A stretch of DNA of 11,725 nucleotides, from positions 1-11,725 of the forward strand of contig JBHEKP010000138.1 of assembly GCA_041859375.1 (NCBI GenBank). The letters run 5' to 3'. The translations under genes were made by a program, and so were the position numbers. Shown here one piece after another: positions 1 to 6,372 of this stretch (within the stretch, counting starts at the first letter, position 1; the number at the start of each line of letters is the position of its first letter). The notes under the pieces were generated by a model. That model did not search any database. It was not told the DNA's origin and saw nothing but the letters and a program-made list of their open reading frames with translations. Source of the DNA: JBHEKP01 sp041859375 (GTDB lineage: Bacteria; Hydrogenedentota; Hydrogenedentia; Hydrogenedentales; CAITNO01).

Positions 1-152
1 CATGGAAGGCGCTGCCCGGACTGGCGGCGGCGGAGAGTGGACGGATTGCCGTACTCGACGGGGCGTATCTGACCATACCCGGCCCGAGGGTGGCCGACAC
101 GCTGGAGGCGCTGGCGGCGGCCATCCACCCCGAATGGGGGGACGCGCAATGA
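1..152 (+). CDS. ABC transporter periplasmic substrate-binding protein, C-terminal end (partial)
   Basis: Reading from base 3 gives 49 residues ending in a TGA at 150-152. The upstream part lies outside the window. The visible tail contains a GRIAVLDG strand, an IPGPRVADTLEAL segment and a final HPEW. This resembles the last strand and helix of BtuF/FecB-type (class III) binding proteins, where a PGPR-like stretch precedes a long C-terminal helix ending in HP. The stop overlaps the ATPase start (ATGA at 149-152), so the two are almost certainly translationally coupled. In an importer of this kind the protein would capture a metal chelate in the periplasm and deliver it to the permease encoded downstream. 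The substrate (cobalamin, ferric siderophore or heme) cannot be told from this fragment. The same bases also read open in the ATPase frame, but the match to a binding-protein tail makes this frame the real one. Confidence 0.72.
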   Translation, partial: WKALPGLAAAESGRIAVLDGAYLTIPGPRVADTLEALAAAIHPEWGDAQ

Positions 153-943
153 CCGCCCCCGCCATTGAGGTGAAAAACCTTGCCGTGACCATGGACGGCG
201 CGCCCATCCTTTCGGAGGTGTCCTTTGCGGTGCGGCCCGGTGAGGCGTTGGCGATTATCGGGCCGAACGGCGCGGGAAAGACCACGCTCCTGCGCAGCCT
301 GATGCGCATGGTGCGCCCCGCTTCGGGGGAAATATCCGTGTTTGGCGAGCCGCTGGCACGGCTGTCCCAGCGGGAGCTGGCGCGGCGTGTGAGCTACGTG
401 CCCCAGGCCGGGGAGCGCGCCATGCCCTTCACGGTGCGCGAGTTCATGCTCATGGCGCGCTACCCCCATCTGGGCGCGTTCTCGGGTTTTTCCACGCGGG
501 ATTATGAAATCACCGACCAGGCCATGGAACGGTCCGGGGTGGCAGTTTTCTCCACCCGTTCCATGGGCACGCTGAGCGGCGGCGAGCGGCAGAAGGTCTA
601 CATCGCGGCCGCGCTGGCCCAGGAACCCAGGGTGATGCTGCTCGACGAGCCCACTACCTTCCTGGACTACCGCCACCAGGTGGAGGTGCTCGAACTGGTG
701 GACCAGCTGCACAGGACGGGGGGGCTCACGGTGGTGTCCGTGACCCATGATCTCAACCAAGGGGCGCTGGCGGGAGACCGCGTGCTGGCGCTCAAGGCGG
801 GCAGGACGGCCTTTGACGGCACCCCCGCAGAACTGCTGGACCGGCCGGAGGTGCTGGCGGGCATCTACGACACGGAGTTTGACCTGATCCCCCATCCGCA
901 CAACGGCACGACCATCGTCGCGCCCATCGTGGGGCGGCCATGA
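149..943 (+). CDS. ABC transporter ATP-binding protein, iron-siderophore/cobalamin importer type
   Basis: This 264-residue ATPase is of the FepC/BtuD/FecE type and would power import through the FecCD-family permease encoded next. All nucleotide-binding motifs are visible: Walker A GPNGAGKTT at about residues 38-46, the Q-loop YVPQ ending at Q86, the signature LSGGERQ at 142-148, Walker B VMLLDE at 162-167, the D-loop FLDYRHQ after it, and the switch histidine in SVTHD (H200). The length is normal for the family (about 250-270). The frame stays open upstream to the window edge, but the ATG at 149 is preferred because it overlaps the stop of the binding-protein gene and starts about 10 residues before the usual first strand. 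Its own stop overlaps the permease start (ATGA at 940-943). The order binding protein, ATPase, permease is a compact transport operon. The substrate is not determined. Confidence 0.93.
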   Translation: MTAPAIEVKNLAVTMDGAPILSEVSFAVRPGEALAIIGPNGAGKTTLLRSLMRMVRPASGEISVFGEPLARLSQRELARRVSYVPQAGERAMPFTVREFMLMARYPHLGAFSGFSTRDYEITDQAMERSGVAVFSTRSMGTLSGGERQKVYIAAALAQEPRVMLLDEPTTFLDYRHQVEVLELVDQLHRTGGLTVVSVTHDLNQGALAGDRVLALKAGRTAFDGTPAELLDRPEVLAGIYDTEFDLIPHPHNGTTIVAPIVGRP

Positions 944-1935
944 GCAGGCGCTGGGTGATGCCGCTGCTGGCGCTGGCCGCGCTGGCCTGCCTGCTGGGCT
1001 GCCCCTTCATCGGCATGAGGGGCGTGTCCCTCGCGGGCGTGCTTGATCCCTGGGGCCTGTCCACCGACTCGGTGGTGTTCTGGCGCATCCGCGTGCCCCG
1101 CACGCTCACGGCATTCCTGTCGGGCGCGGGGCTGGCCGCAGGCGGCATGGCTTTCCAGGCGCTCTTCCGCAACCCGCTGGCGACGCCGTACACACTGGGC
1201 GTGTCGAGCGGCGCGGCTTTCGGCGCGGCGGTCTATGTGCGGCTGGGCCTGTCCTTTTCATTATTGGGCATGCCCGGCTCGTCGCTGGCCGCCTTCTTCG
1301 GGGCCGCAGCCACGGTGCTACTGGTGTACCTGCTCACCCAGACGCGGGGCGGCTTCTCCACGTCCACCCTGCTGCTGGCGGGCGTGGCCGTCAGTTTTTT
1401 CCTGTCCAGCATGATTCTCGCGGTGCAGTACAGCGCCAACCTGCACGATTCTTTCAGGCTGCTCCGCTGGCTCATGGGCGGGCTGGGCATGGTGGGCTAC
1501 GACGCCGTGCTGAACGTGCTGCCCTTTGCGGGCGCGGGGCTCGCGGCGGTGGCGCTCATGTCCAACGAACTCAACCTCATCGCCACGGGCGAGGATCTCG
1601 CCATGAGCCGGGGCATGAACGTGGCCCGGTTCAAGCAGGGGCTCTTCGCCGCGGTCTCCTTCATGATCGGCGGCATCGTCGCCGTGTGCGGCCCCATCGG
1701 CTTTGTCGGCATGATGGTCCCCCACATCTGCCGGCTCATGGTCGGCCCCGACCACCGGCGGCTCTTCCCCGCGTCGGTGCTCTTCGGCGGGGCCTTCCTC
1801 ACCGCCTGCGACGCCCTTTCGCGCACCGTGCTCGCGCCGGTGGAAATCCCCGTGGGCATCATCACCGCCCTCATCGGCGGACCCTTCTTCCTGTGGCTGC
1901 TGCTGGGCCGCCGTGGCGGCCGGGGCCTGCTGTAG
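940..1935 (+). CDS. FecCD/BtuC-family ABC transporter permease
   Basis: This is a 331-residue, strongly hydrophobic membrane protein with roughly nine to ten predicted membrane-spanning stretches, the usual size for FecCD/BtuC permeases. Family landmarks are visible: RIRVPRTLTAFLSGAGLAAGG near residues 48-68, then QALFRNPLATPYTLGVSSGAAFG, and near the C-terminus GPIGFVGMMVPHICRLMVGPDH, which carries the coupling region that contacts the ATPase. A final hydrophobic segment with IPVGIITALIGGPFFLWLL is also typical. It would form a homodimeric channel for a metal chelate such as cobalamin, ferric siderophore or heme. The start overlaps the ATPase stop. A perfect 5-bp hairpin (1924-1928 with 1934-1938) spans the stop codon but lacks a T-run, so it is not called a terminator. 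Substrate identity is open; the small chelatase gene about 0.9 kb downstream is only weak support for cobalamin. Confidence 0.93.
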   Translation: MSRRWVMPLLALAALACLLGCPFIGMRGVSLAGVLDPWGLSTDSVVFWRIRVPRTLTAFLSGAGLAAGGMAFQALFRNPLATPYTLGVSSGAAFGAAVYVRLGLSFSLLGMPGSSLAAFFGAAATVLLVYLLTQTRGGFSTSTLLLAGVAVSFFLSSMILAVQYSANLHDSFRLLRWLMGGLGMVGYDAVLNVLPFAGAGLAAVALMSNELNLIATGEDLAMSRGMNVARFKQGLFAAVSFMIGGIVAVCGPIGFVGMMVPHICRLMVGPDHRRLFPASVLFGGAFLTACDALSRTVLAPVEIPVGIITALIGGPFFLWLLLGRRGGRGLL

Positions 1936-1978
1936 GCCAAACCGCGCCCCAAAGTCGCATTTAAGCCCGCACGTTTAG

Positions 1979-1984
1979 TATACT
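1979..1984 (+). promoter_or_regulatory. Possible -10 element upstream of hisI
   Basis: A TATACT hexamer lies in the 138-base gap between the permease and hisI, in a locally AT-richer stretch. It matches the sigma-70 -10 consensus at five of six positions. No good -35 is seen at 16-18 bases upstream (the bases there read roughly CGCATT), so this is a weak call. If real, the leader to the hisI start would be about 85 bases. Confidence 0.3.
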
Positions 1985-2060
1985 TCCCACTCTTTTACGG
2001 GACAGCCCTGTCTTTAAGCGCCTTTTCCCGGGGGGCGCGGACGGGCGGAACTGATTTCAC

Positions 2061-2065
2061 AGGAG
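2061..2065 (+). promoter_or_regulatory. Ribosome binding site that fixes the TTG start of hisI
   Basis: AGGAG ends 8 bases before a TTG at 2074. The first in-frame ATG is 19 codons later at 2131 and has no comparable upstream purine motif. The Shine-Dalgarno match is therefore the main reason for choosing the rare TTG start. Confidence 0.7.
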
Positions 2066-2073
2066 ATGTTTCC

Positions 2074-2526
2074 TTGGCGGATTTTGCTGAACGGACGGAC
2101 AAGGCGGCGGTGGAGAACGGCACGGCGCTGATGCCAAAGTTTGACGCCGACGGCCTGGTGCCCGCCGTGGCCACGGACTACGCCACGGGCGAGGTGCTGA
2201 TGCTGGCGTACATGAACGCCGAGGCGCTGAAGAAGACCATGGAACTCGGCGAGGCGGTGTACTGGAGCCGGAGCCGGAAGGAAATGTGGCACAAGGGCGC
2301 CACGAGCGGGCTGGTGCAGAAGGTGCGCGAACTGCGCATTGACTGCGACCAGGACGCGGTGTGGCTGCGGGTGGAGGCGGTGGGCGGCGCGAGCTGCCAT
2401 GTGGGCTACCGCTCGTGCTTTTACCGCGCGCTGCCGCTGGGCGACGCGGCGAAGGACGGGTACACGCTGACTTTTGCGGAGAGTGAAAAGGCTTTTGACC
2501 CCGAAAAGGTCTACGGCAAGAAATAA
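2074..2526 (+). CDS. hisI: Phosphoribosyl-AMP cyclohydrolase (HisI)
   Basis: HisI opens the adenine ring of phosphoribosyl-AMP in histidine biosynthesis, in the cytoplasm. The 150-residue product carries the whole family signature: MLAYMNAEAL (43-52), VYWSRSR (62-68), WHKGATSG (72-79), DCDQDAVWL (90-98) and SCHVGYRSCFY (107-117). The three Mg-binding aspartates (D90, D92, D94) and the three zinc cysteines (C91, C108, C115) are all present, so the enzyme should be active. It is the monofunctional form: there is no fused HisE pyrophosphohydrolase and no other his gene in the window. The TTG start follows AGGAG at 8 bases; a later ATG (residue 20 here) would give a protein starting nearer the usual family N-terminus and cannot be excluded. 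The rpmG start follows 43 bases after the stop, so the two may be cotranscribed. Confidence 0.95.
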   Translation: MADFAERTDKAAVENGTALMPKFDADGLVPAVATDYATGEVLMLAYMNAEALKKTMELGEAVYWSRSRKEMWHKGATSGLVQKVRELRIDCDQDAVWLRVEAVGGASCHVGYRSCFYRALPLGDAAKDGYTLTFAESEKAFDPEKVYGKK

Positions 2527-2569
2527 AACAGACGGTTAAGGCCGCGCACACAACAGGGAGACTTGAGAC

Positions 2570-2743
2570 ATGGCAAGCAAGAAGCAGGGCAGCCGCGAGG
2601 GCATCATTCTGGAATGCACCGAAGCGCCGGGAACTTCCCGCTACATCACCGAAAAGAACAAGCGCAACGATCCGGAGCGCCTCGAGATCAAGAAGTACAA
2701 CCCCGTGCTGCGCAAGCACACGGTGCACAAGGAAAAGAAGTAG
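2570..2743 (+). CDS. rpmG: 50S ribosomal protein L33, zinc-free (C-minus) form
   Basis: A 57-residue basic protein reads from ATG 2570, 9 bases after AGGGAG (2555-2560). It matches L33 along its length: REGIILECTE, then YITEKNKRNDPERLEIKKYNP, then LRKHTVHKEKK. Zinc-binding L33 has two CxxC pairs. Here only one cysteine remains (C16); the partner in the first pair is alanine and the second pair reads N-P-V-L, so this is the C-minus form that binds no zinc. The usual downstream neighbours (secE, nusG, the L11 operon) are absent. Instead, hisI lies just upstream and a strong terminator begins about 20 bases after the stop. Standalone rpmG copies are common. The identification is secure despite the short length. 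Confidence 0.95.
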   Translation: MASKKQGSREGIILECTEAPGTSRYITEKNKRNDPERLEIKKYNPVLRKHTVHKEKK

Positions 2744-2765
2744 TTTTTTCCCCGTTCGTGTTTTG

Positions 2766-2803
2766 CGGCGGCCCTCCCCCACGCGCGGGAGCGCCGCCGT
2801 TTT
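2766..2803 (+). terminator. Rho-independent terminator after rpmG
   Basis: A GC-rich stem pairs 2766-2778 with 2787-2799: 12 of 13 positions pair, with a single C/C mismatch and an 8-base loop. It is followed directly by TTTTCTTT. It lies 22 bases after the rpmG stop, so it should end the hisI-rpmG transcript and separate it from the chelatase gene that starts at 2862. Confidence 0.85.
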
Positions 2804-2861
2804 CTTTCGCGCCCGGAATCGCCGGGGGCGGTGCGGTGTTTTTGCGGGTGGAGCGAGTCCG

Positions 2862-3233
2862 ATGGATGACAGGCGCACGGCGCACATACTGCTGGCCCAC
2901 GGCAGCCGCTCGGAGGAGGCCAACGCGGCCTTTTCCGCGATGGCCGGGCGCGTGGCGGCGCGGATGCCGGAACGGCGCATCCTGCGCGCGTTCTGGGAAC
3001 TGGCCCGGCCCTCCCTGGACGAGATGGTGGGGGATGCCGTGCGCGCAGGGGCGGGGCGCGTGGTGGTGATGCCCTATTTCCTCTCCGACGGGGTCCACAT
3101 CCGGCGGGACATCCCGGCGGCGCTGGAGCGGCTGCGGGGGGCGCATCCGGGCGTGGAAATGGTCCTGCTGCCGTCGCTGCAAAACGATCCCCTGCTGGAG
3201 GAACTGCTGGCGGCGCGCCTGGACGGCGCCTGA
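2862..3233 (+). CDS. Short sirohydrochlorin chelatase / cobaltochelatase, CbiX/SirB family
   Basis: This 123-residue cytoplasmic protein matches the small single-domain CbiX (CbiX-S) class, which inserts cobalt, nickel or iron into sirohydrochlorin for cobalamin, F430 or siroheme. Two metal-binding histidines are in their expected motifs: H13 in ILLAHGSR and H79 in PYFLSDGVHIRRDIP. Between them sits FWELARPSLDEMV, the conserved helix of the family. The length is half that of the two-domain CbiK/CbiX-L enzymes, so it would work as a dimer. The ATG at 2862 is chosen because GGAG ends 8 bases upstream and the next residues run straight into the first strand; the frame is open further upstream but overlaps the rpmG terminator. 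No other tetrapyrrole gene is in the window, so the metal cannot be assigned. The importer at 1-1935 could be for a cobamide. The stop faces that of the DUF1232 gene, one base apart. Confidence 0.87.
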   Translation: MDDRRTAHILLAHGSRSEEANAAFSAMAGRVAARMPERRILRAFWELARPSLDEMVGDAVRAGAGRVVVMPYFLSDGVHIRRDIPAALERLRGAHPGVEMVLLPSLQNDPLLEELLAARLDGA

Positions 3234-3234
3234 G

Positions 3235-3582
3235 TCAGTCCCCGAAGTACTCCCGGTGCTTCGTTTTCGCCTTTTCGCGGTGCTCTTTTGTGACGGACGC
3301 GGCAATGGTGGACACGGCGGCGGTGAGCACCCCCAAATCATCCACATACCCCACGCCGGGCACCAGGTCTGGAACGGCGTCCATGGGGAAGATGAAATAA
3401 CCCAGCGCGCCCACAATCACCGTTTTGGCCCAGGCGGGCGTGTTGGGGTCGGCGGCGGTGTAGTAGAGGGTCAGGGCCAGTTCGGCGAAGGCCGAACCCG
3501 CCTGCCGGGAATATCTGCGCATCTTGTCCCACAGGCCGGACTCGCTGTACTCTTGGCCGAAGTCAACCGGTTTTTCTTCCAT
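3235..3582 (-). CDS. DUF1232 (YkvA-type) small membrane-associated protein, function unknown
   Basis: The 115-residue product carries the DUF1232 core: a helix with AELALTLYYTAADPNTPAWAKTV, a hydrophobic stretch GALGYFIFPMD, then DAVPDLVPGVGYVDDLGVL at about 68-86. The paired aspartates and prolines of that last motif define the family. One or two hydrophobic segments (about 53-66 and 84-98) suggest membrane association. No enzymatic role is known. The start at 3582 is supported by a strong GGAGGAG just upstream on the minus strand (3593-3587), and the N-terminus MEEKPVDFG is a sensible soluble lead-in; the frame is open for 25 more codons upstream but without such a site. It converges with the chelatase gene with one base between stops, and there is no room for a terminator there. 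Confidence 0.85.
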   Translation of the reverse strand: MEEKPVDFGQEYSESGLWDKMRRYSRQAGSAFAELALTLYYTAADPNTPAWAKTVIVGALGYFIFPMDAVPDLVPGVGYVDDLGVLTAAVSTIAASVTKEHREKAKTKHREYFGD

Positions 3583-3615
3583 GACACTCCTCCAATCGTT
3601 TCTGTCCGGAGTATA

Positions 3616-3644
3616 ACTATGCACGGTGGCGCTTTCAGGGTCAA
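3616..3644 (-). promoter_or_regulatory. Candidate sigma-70-type promoter for the DUF1232 gene
   Basis: On the minus strand TTGACC (3644-3639) is followed after 17 bases by CATAGT (3621-3616). The -35 matches the consensus at five of six positions and the -10 at four of six. Transcription would begin near 3609, leaving a leader of about 26 bases that includes the GGAGGAG ribosome site. A TATACT at 3615-3610 overlaps and is an alternative -10 but has no -35 at good spacing. Confidence 0.42.
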
Positions 3645-3778
3645 ACCATGGCAACAACCGGAACCTTAACCATAATTGAATTTCTCATTTGCCTTGCCGC
3701 TTCCTACCTTTTTGTTTTTTTGTAAAGCGCAGGATGCTTGATTCCATACGCGGAGGTACCCTTTTTGCCCGGCTGTTT

Positions 3779-3808
3779 TTGATCGGCTGGGGTAAGTTTT
3801 GGTATGCT
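3779..3808 (+). promoter_or_regulatory. Candidate extended -10 promoter for the NuoEFG/Nfn operon
   Basis: TTGATC (3779-3784) and TATGCT (3803-3808) are separated by 18 bases, each matching the sigma-70 consensus at four of six positions. A TG one base upstream of the -10 (3800-3801) makes it an extended -10. It would give a leader of about 110 bases before the first gene at 3925. Confidence 0.4.
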
Positions 3809-3851
3809 GGTTCCGGTTAAAGGTCATCGGGGCTGCGAAATTGGACACACA

Positions 3852-3876
3852 CCGGCGGGACAAGCGCGCCTGCCGG
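3852..3876 (+). repeat. Hairpin in the leader of the NuoE-like gene
   Basis: CCGGCGGG (3852-3859) can pair with CCTGCCGG (3869-3876): 8 bp with one G-T wobble and a 9-base loop. It lies between the candidate promoter and the first gene. A run of six Ts occurs 12 bases after it, too far for a standard terminator. It may be an operator or a leader structure, or chance in GC-rich DNA. Confidence 0.4.
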
Positions 3877-3924
3877 AATGTGGCATAATTTTTTAGCGGC
3901 GCAGTCTGGTGGTCAGGGAGTTTT

Positions 3925-4428
3925 ATGGCCATGAGCCCTTCTTGCAGTTGTTCCGACATGGAGGCCGTGGTGGCGGAGGTGGTTTCCCGCCATGCCGCCG
4001 GTCGCGGCAGCCTGATTCCAATTCTTCAGGACATACAGGAAGCGTTGGGTTATTTGTCGCCCGCGTCCCTGCGCGCGCTGGAAAAGCTGACCGGCATATC
4101 CGCCAACGAGGCCTACGGCGTGGCGACCTTCTACACCCAGTTCCGCTTCACCCCGCCGGGCAGGCACCGCGTCCAGGTGTGCAACGGCACAGCCTGCCAT
4201 GTGCGCTCCGGCGGACAGGTGACCGAGGAAATCAGCCGCCAGCTCGGGGTGGGGGTGGGCGAGACGACGCCGGACGGCGAGTTCAACCTGGAGCGGGTGG
4301 CCTGCCTGGGCTGCTGCGCGCTGTCACCGGTGGTGGCGGTGGACGGCAAGGTGCACGCGAATGTGACGCCGAAACGGGTTTCGTTCATCCTGAAAGACGG
4401 CATCGGCGGCGGAAAGGGGGAGAAATGA
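3925..4428 (+). CDS. NuoE/HydC-like [2Fe-2S] thioredoxin-fold subunit of a bifurcating NADH-dependent complex
   Basis: This 167-residue protein is the 24-kDa-type subunit (NuoE, HndA, HydC, StnA) that carries one [2Fe-2S] cluster next to the flavin subunit. The N-terminal helical part contains LIPILQDIQEALGYLSP and VATFYTQFRFTPPGRH, both family hallmarks. The thioredoxin-like half carries the four ligands in the expected CX4C and CX3C pairs: C86 and C91 in VCNGTACHVRSGG, C127 and C131 in ACLGCCALSPVV. An additional Cys pair at residues 7 and 9 is unusual and probably not a cluster site. The ATG at 3925 is taken as the start, but AGGGAG (3915-3920) is only 4 bases away; a second ATG at 3931 is 10 bases away and could be used. 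The stop overlaps the next start (ATGA at 4425-4428). It is the first gene of a four-gene operon. Confidence 0.93.
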   Translation: MAMSPSCSCSDMEAVVAEVVSRHAAGRGSLIPILQDIQEALGYLSPASLRALEKLTGISANEAYGVATFYTQFRFTPPGRHRVQVCNGTACHVRSGGQVTEEISRQLGVGVGETTPDGEFNLERVACLGCCALSPVVAVDGKVHANVTPKRVSFILKDGIGGGKGEK

Positions 4429-6368
4429 CCAACCCCTTTTCGGCGGCCTTTGCCCGCGCGGAACAGGCCTGGGGCAACCTGCAAAACAGCGCCGTGCCCG
4501 TATTTTATGTGGGCGCGGCCACCTGCGGCCGCGCGGCCGGGGCGGGCGCGGTAATCACCCGCCTGAACGAGGAAATCACGCAGCGCGGCATTGACGCGCA
4601 GGTGGTCGAGGTGGGCTGCCTGGGTCCGTGCTGCCTCGAACCGCTTCTGATTGTGCACCGCATCGGCATGCCCGACATCTGTTACGGCGGCGTGGGCGAG
4701 GATGAGGCGTCGCGTATTGTTGAACGCCACGTGCTGGGGGGGGATCCCTGCCCGGAATGGGCGCTGGGCACCCTCGACGGCAGCACCGTCAACGGTGTCG
4801 GGCCGCTGGATGATCATCCGATGATGCGGGGGCAGGTGCGCCGGATACTGCGCAACTGCGGCCGCATTGACCCGGAAAACCTGGACCATTACCTTGCCAG
4901 GGGCGGCTACAGGGGTTTTCTCAACGCCCTTGAAAAGGGCCCCGAGGGGGTGATCGAGGAGGTCAAGAACGCGGGGCTGCGGGGGCGCGGCGGCGCGGGC
5001 TTCCCCACATGGCGCAAGTGGCTTTTTGCCCGGCAGGCCCCGGGAACGCAGAAATATTTGATCTGCAACGCCGACGAGGGCGACCCGGGCGCGTTCATGA
5101 ACCGGTCGCTCCTGGAGGGCGACCCCCACTCCGTGCTGGAGGGCATGCTCATCGCGGGCCTCGCCCTGGGCGCGTCCGAGGGGTATGTGTACTGCCGTGC
5201 CGAATACCCGCTGGCCATTCACCGCCTTGAGACCGCCATCGCCCAGATGCGCGCGCTCGGCGTGCTCGGCGGCAACATCGCAGGCTCCGGCTTCTCCTTC
5301 GACATCCACATCAAAAAGGGCGCGGGCGCCTTTGTGTGCGGCGAGGAGACGGCGCTCATCGCCTCCATCGAGGGCGAGCGCGGCATGCCCCGGCCCAAGC
5401 CCCCCTTCCCCGCCGTCAGCGGCCTTTGGGGCAAGCCGACGGTCATCCAGAACGTGGAAACCCTGGGCAACCTGCCCCTCATCCTGCGCAAGGGCGCGGA
5501 GTGGTACGCCTCCGCGGGCACCGAGGGCAGCAGGGGCACCAAGACATTCGCCCTCGCGGGCAAAATCGCCCGGACCGGCCTGGTGGAGGTGCCCCTGGGC
5601 ACGACGCTCCGGCAGATTGTCTTCGACATCGGCGGCGGCATCGTGGGCGGGCGGGCGCTCAAGGCGGTGCAGACGGGCGGCCCCTCGGGCGGCTGCATCC
5701 CCGCGTCCCAGGTGGATTTGCCGGTGGACTACGAGTCCCTGGCGGGGGCGGGCAGCATCATGGGATCGGGCGGCATGATTGTCCTGGACGAGGACAGCTG
5801 CATGGTGGACATTGCGCGCTTTTTCCTCGGCTTCACCCAGCAGGAGTCGTGCGGCAAGTGCGTCCCCTGCCGCGTGGGCACCCGCGCCATGCTGGGCATC
5901 CTTGAGCGCATCGCCGCGGGGGAGGGCCGCCCCGGCGACATAGAAAAGCTGGAGGAGATGGGCGAAACCGTCAAGCTCGGCTCGCTCTGCGGCCTGGGCC
6001 AGACCGCGCCCAACCCGGTGCTCACCACGCTGCGCTATTTCCGGAACGAGTACGAGGACCACATCAACAACGGGCAGTGCGCCTCCTTCGGCTGTTCCAA
6101 CCTTGTGTGGTACCACATTGAGGCGGAACGCTGCCGGGGCTGCGGCCTGTGCCTGCGCTCCTGCCCCGCCGGGGCCATTTCCGGGTCGCACAAGGAGGCG
6201 CACGTGATTGACGAGTCCCTGTGCATCCACTGCGGCGCGTGCGTGGCGACGTGCCCGCCGCATTCGGCGGCCATTTACCGGACGAGCGGCGGACTGCGCC
6301 GCATGGAACCCGTGGTGGAACGCAAGGCGCCCCCCGCCAAAACGGCGGCCCCGGGCAGACAGGATTGA
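4425..6368 (+). CDS. NuoF/HydB-like flavin and iron-sulfur subunit (NADH site, candidate bifurcating flavin)
   Basis: At 647 residues this has the HydB/HndC/StnB layout. Residues about 20-110 form an N-terminal thioredoxin-like domain (C34, C65, C69). About 160-530 is the NuoF core: GRGGAGFP near 187-194 (NADH/FMN loop), CNADEGDPGAF from C214 (FMN), KKGAGAFVCGEETALIASIEG, and the [4Fe-4S] ligands C476, C479, C482 and C522. The C-terminus has C552 and C557 followed by two ferredoxin-type [4Fe-4S] motifs, C570/573/576/580 and C600/603/606/610. NuoF of complex I lacks this ferredoxin tail; bifurcating hydrogenases and transhydrogenases have it. In those relatives the FMN takes two electrons from NADH or gives them to NAD+, splitting or joining them between ferredoxin and an iron-sulfur chain. 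Compared with T. maritima HydB, recalled from memory, the first of the four N-terminal Cys is missing. The next gene starts 4 bases after the stop. Confidence 0.95.
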   Translation: MTNPFSAAFARAEQAWGNLQNSAVPVFYVGAATCGRAAGAGAVITRLNEEITQRGIDAQVVEVGCLGPCCLEPLLIVHRIGMPDICYGGVGEDEASRIVERHVLGGDPCPEWALGTLDGSTVNGVGPLDDHPMMRGQVRRILRNCGRIDPENLDHYLARGGYRGFLNALEKGPEGVIEEVKNAGLRGRGGAGFPTWRKWLFARQAPGTQKYLICNADEGDPGAFMNRSLLEGDPHSVLEGMLIAGLALGASEGYVYCRAEYPLAIHRLETAIAQMRALGVLGGNIAGSGFSFDIHIKKGAGAFVCGEETALIASIEGERGMPRPKPPFPAVSGLWGKPTVIQNVETLGNLPLILRKGAEWYASAGTEGSRGTKTFALAGKIARTGLVEVPLGTTLRQIVFDIGGGIVGGRALKAVQTGGPSGGCIPASQVDLPVDYESLAGAGSIMGSGGMIVLDEDSCMVDIARFFLGFTQQESCGKCVPCRVGTRAMLGILERIAAGEGRPGDIEKLEEMGETVKLGSLCGLGQTAPNPVLTTLRYFRNEYEDHINNGQCASFGCSNLVWYHIEAERCRGCGLCLRSCPAGAISGSHKEAHVIDESLCIHCGACVATCPPHSAAIYRTSGGLRRMEPVVERKAPPAKTAAPGRQD

Positions 6369-6372
6369 CACC

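Larger units (their letters stand above)
3583..3924. other. Divergent intergenic region between the DUF1232 gene and the bifurcating operon
   Basis: These 342 bases hold no supported gene. The middle (about 3660-3850) is clearly richer in A and T than the flanking genes, with T-runs near 3709-3721 and 3776-3780. A candidate minus-strand promoter lies at 3616-3644 and a candidate plus-strand promoter at 3779-3808. An 8-bp hairpin (3852-3859 with 3869-3876) and a run of six Ts (3889-3894) sit in what would be the operon leader. Short open frames across it on either strand have no good ribosome site and no recognisable sequence. Confidence 0.6.

Noticed and set aside
2..148. N-terminal extension of the ATPase back to the window edge
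   Set aside because: The frame is open but low-complexity, while the third frame reads as a good binding-protein C-terminus ending in an ATGA overlap with the ATPase start at 149.
2001..2038. Terminator between the permease gene and hisI
   Set aside because: GACAG/CTGTC has only a 2-base loop, and the GCGCC/GGCGC stem (2018-2022 with 2034-2038) has no T-run after it.
3733..3819. 28-codon plus-strand frame starting MLDSIRGGT
   Set aside because: No properly spaced ribosome site, and it overlaps the candidate promoter.
3881..3897. Sigma-54 promoter (TGGCA followed by a T-run)
   Set aside because: The GC dinucleotide required about 10 bases after GG is not at the right place; the bases there are TA.
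3666..3959. 97-codon minus-strand frame in the intergenic region
   Set aside because: It overlaps the NuoE-like start, covers the candidate operon promoter, and its product resembles nothing I know; composition is that of intergenic DNA.
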